Below, piece by piece: positions 5,561 to 11,333 of a DNA stretch of 11,333 nucleotides. The position numbers and the translations under genes were made by a program. This stretch comes from Halobacteriaceae archaeon Tc-Br11_E2g27 (GTDB taxonomy: Archaea > Halobacteriota > Halobacteria > Halobacteriales > Haloarculaceae): assembly GCA_001564135.1 (NCBI GenBank), contig LKNH01000058.1, positions 1-11,333 of the forward strand, in the 5' to 3' direction. Each line of letters starts with the position of its first letter. Within the stretch, counting starts at the first letter, position 1. The notes below the pieces were generated by a model, which did no database searches, was not told the origin of the DNA, and saw nothing but the letters and a program-made list of their open reading frames with translations.

Positions 5561-6637
5561 GTGTCGGATAACCGGGTACTTGTTCCGCTTTCGGCATCGT
5601 CGACGAACCGGCAAACAATCGAATACGTGGTCAGAACTGCCCTAGAAGGTGGCCCTGCAACGCTTCGACTGGTCTACGTTCATCCCCCAGAGATACAGGC
5701 TGACGACCAGACCGCTCGTGGGCAAGCCGTGGATGACCTGCTCAAGCGCGCTAGCGTCTGGGCGGAAGAAGATAGCAAACAGTTCGAGGCTACACTCACG
5801 GTCGAGACGGCCCAGCTCGGAATGGACAAGTATCTGTTCAGTCCATCGGATATCGCCGAGACGATTGCCCGCGATGCAATCGAAACCGATACTGACCGGG
5901 TGGTTTTTGACCCTCGCTATGACCCCGGAATCGGTGCACCCTTGCTCCGGCCGCTAGAGTATGAACTCACCAGATTCGATGGGTTCACCGTCGAGGAGGC
6001 ACCCTCTGGCCGACAGACGCGACGGACACCGTTTCTTGCGCGAACGAGTCTGCCACAGATTGGCGCAATCTTCGTTATTTCGTTCGCCTTCTATCAGATT
6101 CTGGCAGCGGACCCGACCTACTGGTTTGAGATTGTGACCGGTGTCGTCTCCGCGGCTATCGTCGCTATTGGCCTGTCACAGGTGACGTTCACCCGTAACC
6201 CGACGTGGCAGACGCCCGCTCGATTGGTCCGTCACACTATCTACATCCCGTATCTGCTCAAAGAGATTATCAAATCGAACATCCTGGTTGCTGCCGTCAT
6301 TCTGCATCCAAAGCTTCCAATCGAACCGCGAATGACGCGTGTTCGTCCTGCTGTCTGGGGAAGCCTCCCGATGACGGCTCTTGCAAACAGCATCACGCTC
6401 ACGCCGGGAACGCTCACAGTCCGTATCGACGGCAGAACGTTGACCGTCCACACGCTGGTTCCGGCCGCCCGTGAGGGTCTGTTTGCGGGTGATTTGGAGC
6501 GAGCGATTCGGTTTGTCTTTTACGGACGCGACGCGGCAAAAATCACGAGCCCGGAAGACCGCGGTGAGGCCGAGCTTATCGACTCGACTGACGAACCAAG
6601 TTCGTGGGAAGGGGATGATGGAGGTGCTGACAAATGA
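5561..6637 (+). CDS. mrpE: Mrp-type Na+/H+ antiporter subunit E fused to an N-terminal UspA-like domain
   Basis: A 358-residue fusion. Residues 1-145 resemble a universal stress protein: opening strand NRVLVPLSAS, a helix with RQTIEYVVRTAL, then LRLVYVHPPE, and VVFDPRYDPG near its end; the ATP-binding GxxGxxxxxxxxxG(S/T) motif of canonical UspA is absent. Residues about 164-250 are the membrane part of MrpE/MnhE with segments at about 164-183, 189-208 and 226-247, including YLLKEIIKSN (232-241). The cytoplasmic C-terminal part has the family's NSITLTPGTLTV (276-287) and an acidic tail. MrpE is a non-catalytic structural subunit of the antiporter complex; free-standing MrpE is about 160-170 residues, so the N-terminal half is an added, probably sensory or assembly, domain. 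First gene of the operon; GTG start fixed by the Shine-Dalgarno at 5546. ATGA overlap with mrpF. Confidence 0.92.
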   Translation: MSDNRVLVPLSASSTNRQTIEYVVRTALEGGPATLRLVYVHPPEIQADDQTARGQAVDDLLKRASVWAEEDSKQFEATLTVETAQLGMDKYLFSPSDIAETIARDAIETDTDRVVFDPRYDPGIGAPLLRPLEYELTRFDGFTVEEAPSGRQTRRTPFLARTSLPQIGAIFVISFAFYQILAADPTYWFEIVTGVVSAAIVAIGLSQVTFTRNPTWQTPARLVRHTIYIPYLLKEIIKSNILVAAVILHPKLPIEPRMTRVRPAVWGSLPMTALANSITLTPGTLTVRIDGRTLTVHTLVPAAREGLFAGDLERAIRFVFYGRDAAKITSPEDRGEAELIDSTDEPSSWEGDDGGADK

Positions 6638-6954
6638 GTACCACTGTTTCGCAGGCACTTCAGCCCGCGTTCGCCACTGGCGAGTTCATCACGCAGGTGT
6701 TTCTCGTCGCCGCGGCGCTCTTTATGCTGCTTGCCATTGCCATGTTCTATCGGGCGGTCAAAGGCCCAACGACGCAAGACCGCGTGCTGGCGGTGAACGT
6801 CCTCGGGACGAACACCGTTGTTGTCCTCGCATTGCTTGGTGCGGGACTTGGCGAACCGTCGCTGCTTGACATTGCCCTGGTCTACGCGCTGCTTAACTTC
6901 CTGATGGCCGTCGCCATCTCGAAGTTCACCGTCGAACGAGGTGGTGTGCTATGA
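6634..6954 (+). CDS. mrpF: Mrp-type Na+/H+ antiporter subunit F
   Basis: A 106-residue membrane protein with three predicted helices (about 20-40, 50-71 and 76-96). Family signs are R40-AVKGPTTQDR50 after the first helix and the LLDIALVYALLNF segment (77-89) with D79 in the third helix, which in this family is buried and important for antiport. It is a small accessory subunit of the antiporter. The ATG overlaps the mrpE stop as ATGA, preceded by GGAGGTG (6620-6626, 7-nt spacer). An N-terminal stretch of about 18 polar residues precedes helix 1. Confidence 0.93.
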   Translation: MSTTVSQALQPAFATGEFITQVFLVAAALFMLLAIAMFYRAVKGPTTQDRVLAVNVLGTNTVVVLALLGAGLGEPSLLDIALVYALLNFLMAVAISKFTVERGGVL

Positions 6955-7307
6955 TAGAGACGGTCAGAACCGTCGCTATCGTCGGATTCATCCTCGTCGG
7001 GCTGTTTTTCACCCTCGTCTCGGCGGCGGGAGTGATTCGCCTGCCTGATGTCTATTCGCGTGCACACACCGCATCGCAGGCTGACACGCTCGGCGCAGGA
7101 TTTGCGCTTGCGGGCGTTGCGCTTGCACTCGGATTCACCACGACGAGTTTCAAGACCGTCCTGCTGTTGTTCTTTATCTTTATTACCAACCCGACGGCCG
7201 CACACGCGATTGCCCGTGCCGCAGACGAAGAAGGAATCAAACCGTGGACGACTGATGATGACCGCACTGACGCTGACCTGTACGAGGAGGCGATGACCGA
7301 TGAGTGA
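6951..7307 (+). CDS. mrpG: Mrp-type Na+/H+ antiporter subunit G
   Basis: A 118-residue membrane protein with three helices (about 7-28, 44-62 and 66-80). The MnhG/PhaG signature is clear: RLPDVYSRAHT (30-40) before the second helix and ITNPTAAHAIARAA (78-91) after the third. The acidic tail of about 28 residues is typical of haloarchaeal proteins. It is a small structural subunit of the antiporter. ATGA overlap with mrpF and a GAGGTGG Shine-Dalgarno 6 nt before the ATG. Its own 3' end carries the Shine-Dalgarno and the start of the 12-codon ORF at 7300. Confidence 0.94.
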   Translation: MIETVRTVAIVGFILVGLFFTLVSAAGVIRLPDVYSRAHTASQADTLGAGFALAGVALALGFTTTSFKTVLLLFFIFITNPTAAHAIARAADEEGIKPWTTDDDRTDADLYEEAMTDE

Positions 7308-7338
7308 ACCTGTCCTCTGGCGAGGTGAGACTCGATGA
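7300..7338 (+). CDS. 12-codon micro-ORF bridging mrpG and the next subunit gene
   Basis: ATG at 7300 opens MSEPVLWRGETR and ends with TGA at 7336-7338. It overlaps the mrpG stop codon at one end and the next ATG (7335) as ATGA at the other. GAGGAGG (7284-7290) lies 9 nt before it. It thus restores the chain of overlapping reading frames that the operon otherwise has. The likely role is translational coupling; the peptide itself is probably not functional. Alternatively it may be the decayed remnant of a former start region, because ATGAGTGAAC resembles the ATGAGCGAAC start of the next gene. Confidence 0.4.
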   Translation: MSEPVLWRGETR

Positions 7339-7880
7339 GCGAACTCTTCGCCGGCGTACTGTTTGCGTTCGTCCTTGCCGCAGCAGTTGCGACGGCTGCG
7401 TTCCGCGATACGCTGACGGTTATTGTCGTGTTTGCTGCGTACAGTCTTGGGATGGCGCTGTTCTATGCCTTCTTGCTGGCACCCGACGTGGCGATGACCG
7501 AAGCCGCAATCGGCGCTGGCGTGACGACGTTGTTATTGCTGTTGACGCTTGCCAAAACTGTCAGGGAGGACACGGACCAGTTACTTGAGAGCGTCAACGT
7601 TCCTGCCGTTCTCGTCTTTGGTGGCTTGCTTGTCGTGATGGTCGCTAGCCTTGGGGAGTTCCCGGCCGTCGGTGCGGACGATGCGATGGCCTGGTATAAT
7701 CCCGAAGTGACCCAGCATTACATTGCAAACGCCTACGACGATACGGGCGTCGAAAATGCCGTGACTGCGGTGCTTGCAGGCTACCGTGGGTTCGATACCT
7801 TCGGGGAGGCTGTCGTGGTCTTTTCGGCTGGCATTGCGACGCTGATTGTCCTGAACAAGGAGGTGTTCACGCGTGAGTGA
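7335..7880 (+). CDS. MbhD/MbhE-like antiporter subunit (DUF4040; equivalent of the MrpA C-terminal domain)
   Basis: A 181-residue membrane protein. The first half has the MbhD/DUF4040 signature APDVAMTEAAIGAGVTTLL (49-67), including E56, between helices near 5-22, 26-48 and 54-73. The second half has a helix at about 90-107, an external loop with YNPEVTQHYIANAY, and the MbhE-like NAVTAVLAGYRGFDTFGEAV (141-160) leading to a last helix (155-173). In bacterial Mrp systems both parts form the C-terminus of the large MrpA; here, as in archaeal hydrogenase-type complexes, they stand alone. They take part in the Na+ pathway of the complex. Often annotated as an MnhB-like subunit. Start chosen at ATG 7335, with GAGGTGA (7322-7328) 6 nt upstream and ATGA coupling to the micro-ORF. 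Confidence 0.88.
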   Translation: MSELFAGVLFAFVLAAAVATAAFRDTLTVIVVFAAYSLGMALFYAFLLAPDVAMTEAAIGAGVTTLLLLLTLAKTVREDTDQLLESVNVPAVLVFGGLLVVMVASLGEFPAVGADDAMAWYNPEVTQHYIANAYDDTGVENAVTAVLAGYRGFDTFGEAVVVFSAGIATLIVLNKEVFTRE

Positions 7881-8400
7881 CGCTGATGATGCCGTTACTC
7901 GAACGCCACATCAGGACCATCCCGAAAAGATGCGTCTCGACGCTGACTCAGATTCCTACACGGAGAGTCAGATTATCATGACGACGGTGCGAATCGTGGC
8001 TCCGTTTGCGCTCACCTACGGGCTCTTTTTGACCTTCCATGGGGCGGATACCCCCGGTGGGAGTTTCCAGGGAGGGGCGATTATCGGGTCGACCGTTCTG
8101 ATGATTGCCTTTGCCTTTGGCATCGAACCGACCCGTGACTGGCTCGCAAACCGAACTGTCGTTGCGCTTGCCGCAGGCGGAACGGCCGTCTTTACTATCG
8201 TTGGATTGATTCCAATGCTCTATGGAGATAGTTTCCTTGCACACCCGTTTTTCGAAGAACAGTGGGGTATCGACACGAAATGGGGGCTCGAAGCCATCGA
8301 AATCGGTGGCGTTGCGCCTATCGTTGCCGGCGTCGTGATGGGGCTGTTTTTCGTCATCGCCGCCGGTGCCGTTGCCGAGGAGGTGAGCATGGATGATTGA
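7873..8400 (+). CDS. mrpB: Mrp-type Na+/H+ antiporter subunit B
   Basis: A 175-residue membrane protein of the MnhB family. The signature is LTFHGADTPGGSFQGGAI (53-70), with H56 and the PGGxFxGG turn between the first and second helices. Helices lie at about 38-55, 66-83, 96-115 and 145-167; the segment WGIDTKWGLEAIEIGGVAP (131-149) precedes the last. An acidic cytoplasmic N-terminus of about 35 residues is longer than in bacterial MrpB. The start is GTG at 7873, overlapping the previous gene's end by 8 bases and preceded by GGAGGTG (7859-7865, 7-nt spacer). MrpB is a structural subunit of the antiporter complex. Confidence 0.93.
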   Translation: MSDADDAVTRTPHQDHPEKMRLDADSDSYTESQIIMTTVRIVAPFALTYGLFLTFHGADTPGGSFQGGAIIGSTVLMIAFAFGIEPTRDWLANRTVVALAAGGTAVFTIVGLIPMLYGDSFLAHPFFEEQWGIDTKWGLEAIEIGGVAPIVAGVVMGLFFVIAAGAVAEEVSMDD

Positions 8401-8776
8401 GATTCTGACCAGTCGGTATACCTACCTGCTGTTTGCCATTCTGCTCGTTATCGGCCTCTATATGGTCGTGGCGAGTTCGAATCTCGTAAAGAAGGTCATC
8501 GGCCTGAATCTGTTCCAGACAGCCATCTTCCTGTTTTTCGTCACTACGGCCTACGTCGCTGAAAGCGGTGGTGAGCAGGGGATGGCATCCATCATCCCAC
8601 AGGATGCCCAGGCATATGACCCGTATGCCAGTCCGCTCCCGCACGTCATTGTCCTCACCGCGATTGTGGTTGGGGTTGCGCTGACGGCGGTTGCACTGGC
8701 ACTGATTGTCCGCATCTACAGCGAGTACGGAACGCTTGATGAGTCGACCCTACGGGAGGTGCGTGCCGATGAATGA
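8393..8776 (+). CDS. mrpC: Mrp-type Na+/H+ antiporter subunit C (NuoK-like)
   Basis: A 127-residue membrane protein homologous to NuoK of complex I. It has three helices: about 9-28, 34-54 and 84-108. Recognisable parts are NLVKKVIGLNLFQTAIFLFF (30-49) and PLPHVIVLTAIVVGVALTAV (81-100), the latter typical of MnhC. It links the ion-translocating D-type subunits to the rest of the complex. ATG at 8393 lies within the end of mrpB (8-base overlap), with GGAGGTGA about 6 nt upstream inside mrpB. Confidence 0.94.
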   Translation: MIEILTSRYTYLLFAILLVIGLYMVVASSNLVKKVIGLNLFQTAIFLFFVTTAYVAESGGEQGMASIIPQDAQAYDPYASPLPHVIVLTAIVVGVALTAVALALIVRIYSEYGTLDESTLREVRADE

Positions 8777-10442
8777 GAGCCTCCTTCCCGGATTCATCAT
8801 CGCCATCCCGATTCTCGGGGCGACGCTGCCGCTTGCGCTGGGGCTGTTCCGCCAGCAGGTTGGCTGGGCAGTCGCTGCTGTCGTCCTTGCGCTTGAGACG
8901 GCTATCGCGACGGTACTCGCCTATTTCATCTACGTTGACGGCCAGCGAGTCGTCCATGCTCTAGGTGGTGAAAACTACGGTCGCCGCGAGGGAGCCGCTG
9001 GTGGGTACGAGAGCGAAAGCTTTGCCGTCGGTATCGAACTGGTTGCCGATGCGCTCTCCGGCGCGATGATTCTGCTGATTGCAACGGTCGCACTGCTTGT
9101 GCTTGCGTTTTCCCGTCGCTCGGGGCCGCGCGGCAACGCCTTCTACAGCGGCTATCTCCTGCTGACTGGTGGACTGATGGGTGTCGCCATGACCGGCGAT
9201 CTGTTTAACCTGTTTGTCTTCCTCGAAATTGTCGGTCTTGCAACCTATGCGATGGTTGCGAGTGGCCGACACGCCTCCGCGGCAGTCGCTGCGCTCAAAT
9301 ACCTCATTATCGGGACGGCAGGAGCGTCGCTGTATCTCGTCGGCGTTGGCTACCTCTACGTGCAGACGGGGACGCTGAACATGGTCGACGTCTCGAACTC
9401 GCTTGCAGGGAATCCGGAGTGGATAGACGGGCCGCTGTATGGCGACCCACTCACTCTCGGTGCGTTTGCGTTTATTGCGGTCGGGCTGGCGACGAAGGCA
9501 GCTATCTATCCGCTGCACACCTGGCAGCCGGATGCCTACGCGGAGTCACCTGATTCGGTGACAATCTACATCTCGGCGCTGGTGTCGACGCTAAGCGCCT
9601 ATGCGCTTGCACGCATCACGTGGAACGTCTTTACGCCGGAGTTCTTCGCCGCGACGGCAAACGCCGAGTGGATGCTGAACGGGCTGCTGGTGCTTGCCGG
9701 CCTTTCAGTACTCGTCGGCAGTGCACTGGCCGCGATGCAGCGCCGCGTTAAGCGGATGTTTGCCTACTCGTCGGTGGCACAGTTCGGGCTTATCGTCATT
9801 GCCATCGGCGTGGCGGTCCATCCCGAAGCAGGCGAGACCGCAACGCAGTTTGCGGTCTATGGCGTCGTCATTCACCTGCTTGCCCACGCCATCATCAAAG
9901 GCGGGCTGTTTGCGTCCGCTGGGGCGTTCCGCGCCGGTAATCACGCGACGACGGTCAGCGACTACGCTGGCCTCGCAAAGCGCCGACCGTTCCTCTCCGC
10001 TGCGGTTGCCGTGCTTGGCTTCGGTATTATTGGCGTTCCGCCGACGGTCGGCTTCATCGGCAAATGGTATATCGGCGTTGGAGCGGTTCAGGCCGGCCTG
10101 TGGGCGGTCGTGTTCGTCATCTTTGCGAGCACGCTGTTGACGCTGGTGTATATCGCCCGCATCCTCGAAAAGCTCTATTTCGATTATCAGCCCGAAGATG
10201 CGCCGCCACACGCCGAAGCGAGCGATGCGATTGCGACGGATGGTGGGAATGCTGATGAGACCACACAAAGTGGGTTCCTCGGCACGACGCCATCCCTCTC
10301 GGTTGGGATGCTCGCCGTCGTGGCGATTGCAACACTGCTGTCGGTCGTGCTCGGATTCATGGGGAGCGAGTTGACCGACGCGGTCCAGCCGATTGCCGAT
10401 GCGGTTATCGAGAACTCCCCGGAGGTTGGTTCCAATGACTGA
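8769..10442 (+). CDS. mrpD: Mrp-type Na+/H+ antiporter subunit D (NuoN/NuoM-like proton-conducting subunit)
   Basis: A 557-residue polytopic protein of the complex I antiporter-like family (about 14 helices). Key charged residues in membrane positions are E153 in FLEIVGLATYAM, K177 in AALKYLIIGTAG, K243 and H250 in GLATKAAIYPLHTWQPDAYA, K377 in LAHAIIKGGLF, and K432 in GFIGKWYI; these form the proton path in MrpD/NuoN. The loop at about 465-510 (after YFDYQPEDAPP) is acidic and low in complexity, as in other halophilic members. The ATG at 8769 is favoured over an upstream in-frame codon at 8706 because it overlaps the mrpC stop by 8 bases and has GGGAGGTG (8754-8761) 7 nt before it. It is followed with overlap by a second paralogue. 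Confidence 0.93.
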   Translation: MNESLLPGFIIAIPILGATLPLALGLFRQQVGWAVAAVVLALETAIATVLAYFIYVDGQRVVHALGGENYGRREGAAGGYESESFAVGIELVADALSGAMILLIATVALLVLAFSRRSGPRGNAFYSGYLLLTGGLMGVAMTGDLFNLFVFLEIVGLATYAMVASGRHASAAVAALKYLIIGTAGASLYLVGVGYLYVQTGTLNMVDVSNSLAGNPEWIDGPLYGDPLTLGAFAFIAVGLATKAAIYPLHTWQPDAYAESPDSVTIYISALVSTLSAYALARITWNVFTPEFFAATANAEWMLNGLLVLAGLSVLVGSALAAMQRRVKRMFAYSSVAQFGLIVIAIGVAVHPEAGETATQFAVYGVVIHLLAHAIIKGGLFASAGAFRAGNHATTVSDYAGLAKRRPFLSAAVAVLGFGIIGVPPTVGFIGKWYIGVGAVQAGLWAVVFVIFASTLLTLVYIARILEKLYFDYQPEDAPPHAEASDAIATDGGNADETTQSGFLGTTPSLSVGMLAVVAIATLLSVVLGFMGSELTDAVQPIADAVIENSPEVGSND

Positions 10443-11333
10443 GATTCCTGGTGGTGACTGGCAGCCGATTGCGGCAGTACTGGTCTCGACGATTGCGGTG
10501 GCACTGATTGTCGCCTCCTACCGACGCCCGAACGTCCGCGAGTCCTGGTCGGTGCTCGCCGCGCTCGTCAAGTTTGGGATTGTTGCGAGCATGCTCCCCG
10601 GCGTACTTGCTGGGGAGACCTACCGCTGGTCGATGGGCGAGTTCGTCCTCGGCATTGAACTCGCGCTCCGTGTCGACCAGCTGGGGATGATATTCGCGCT
10701 GCTTGCGAGTTTCCTCTGGATATTCACCGCCTTTTACTGTGCGGGCTATATGCGGGGACTGGGCGAGCCAAACCAGACACGGTTCTTTGCCGCGTTCGCG
10801 GCCTCACTGTCGACGGCGCTCGGTATCGCGTTTGCCGAGAACCTCGTCGTAATGTTTCTGTTCTACGAGTTGCTGTCGATTGTGACCTATCCGCTGGTCG
10901 CACACGACGAAACTGACGAGGCCCGAGCGGCGGGCCGGAAATATCTCGCCTACACGTTCTTCGGCGGGGGCTTTCTCGTCCTTGGTGGGACGGTGTTGAC
11001 TTACTGGTTGACTGGGCTTGCAGACTCTGCCGACGTGGGGGGCGTTGCCGAAGGCGAATCAACCGCAACCGTCGAGTTTGGCGAGATAGATGAACCGCTG
11101 TGGGCCGTCTACGAGGCTGCCGGTGCTCCCGAACTCGCCTTCGTGATTACGTTCGCGATGCTCGCGCTTGGATTTGGAACCAAGGCGGCTATCATGCCGC
11201 TTCACTCCTGGCTGCCGGATGCGATGGTTGCGCCGACGCCGGTGTCCGGGTTGCTCCACGCAGTGGCAGTCGTCAAATCCGGTGCGTTCGGTGTCTCCCG
11301 TGTCGTCCTTGACGTGTTTGAGCCGCAGTTGAC
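10435..11333 (+). CDS. Second NuoL/NuoM/MrpD-like antiporter subunit (partial, C-terminus outside window)
   Basis: The first 299 residues are present. It is a paralogue of the preceding subunit: E145 in LFYELLSIVTYP, K169 in GRKYLAYTFF, K250 and H257 in GFGTKAAIMPLHSWLPDA, and K281 in HAVAVVKSGAFG, all in the positions of the proton channel of the complex I antiporter family. The HSWLPDAMVAPTPVSGLLHA segment (257-276) is closer to the NuoL/NuoM/MrpA pattern than the preceding protein's HTWQPDAYAESPDSV. It may therefore replace the N-terminal part of bacterial MrpA. A hydrophilic acidic loop (about 197-222) lies between two helices. ATG at 10435 overlaps the previous stop by 8 bases; GGAGGTT (10421-10427) lies 7 nt upstream. 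Confidence 0.9.
   Translation, partial: MTEIPGGDWQPIAAVLVSTIAVALIVASYRRPNVRESWSVLAALVKFGIVASMLPGVLAGETYRWSMGEFVLGIELALRVDQLGMIFALLASFLWIFTAFYCAGYMRGLGEPNQTRFFAAFAASLSTALGIAFAENLVVMFLFYELLSIVTYPLVAHDETDEARAAGRKYLAYTFFGGGFLVLGGTVLTYWLTGLADSADVGGVAEGESTATVEFGEIDEPLWAVYEAAGAPELAFVITFAMLALGFGTKAAIMPLHSWLPDAMVAPTPVSGLLHAVAVVKSGAFGVSRVVLDVFEPQL

Noticed and set aside
5403..5645. 80-codon plus frame in the Mrp operon leader
   Set aside because: It begins in the terminator/promoter region, overlaps the mrpE start in another frame, and has no domain or Shine-Dalgarno. A leader peptide cannot be ruled out but is not supported.
9705..10268. Minus-strand 187-codon frame, and a similar one at 8961-9518, opposite mrpD
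   Set aside because: The peptides are rich in R, N, D and Q as expected from the reverse reading of membrane-protein codons; no promoter or Shine-Dalgarno supports them.

Overview
The window comes from a halophilic archaeon (class Halobacteria). The evidence is moderately high GC with AT-rich intergenic islands, strongly acidic proteins, GAC/GTC-rich codon use, archaeal TATA boxes a short distance upstream of start codons, and an archaeal-type initiation factor 2 gamma gene. I cannot fix the genus from the sequence alone.

Left part (1-1556, minus strand): a translation gene pair. aIF2-gamma is followed, with a GTGA stop/start overlap, by a PIN-domain protein that runs off the left edge. Middle part (1713-4063): four unrelated housekeeping or accessory genes. 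These are an alpha/beta hydrolase (+) converging on a short-chain dehydrogenase (-) with only 6 bp between their stop codons; then, divergent from the dehydrogenase, a 50-residue zinc-ribbon protein and a NYN/PIN-like nuclease-fold protein (both +). A near-perfect 18-bp palindrome lies just upstream of the zinc-ribbon gene's TATA box. Then 4064-4311 is a 248-bp gap with an AT-rich part, inverted repeats, a short stretch that looks like coding sequence without a start codon, and a clear TATA box for the next gene. 4312-5367 (+) encodes an ApbC/NBP35-type iron-sulfur carrier ATPase with an N-terminal MIP18 domain.

Right part (5561 to the right edge, +): a Mrp-type multisubunit Na+/H+ antiporter operon. 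The order is E (fused to an N-terminal UspA-like domain), F, G, an MbhD/MbhE-like subunit corresponding to the C-terminal part of bacterial MrpA, B, C, a first MrpD/NuoN-like ion-translocating subunit, and a second NuoL/M-like subunit cut by the window edge. The genes overlap by 4 to 8 bases and nearly every start is preceded by a GGAGGTG-type Shine-Dalgarno sequence. This contrasts with the leaderless-looking promoters of the single genes to the left. The one junction without direct overlap (G to the MbhD/E-like gene) is bridged by a 12-codon micro-ORF that has its own Shine-Dalgarno and ATGA overlap. Together these proteins would form a membrane complex exchanging cytoplasmic Na+ for external H+, central to ion and pH homeostasis in a halophile.

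I found no rRNA, tRNA, CRISPR array, insertion sequence or attachment site. No wholly new system is evident. The most noteworthy points are the UspA-MrpE fusion, the bridging micro-ORF, the palindromic probable operators, and the coding-like remnant in the 4064-4311 gap.
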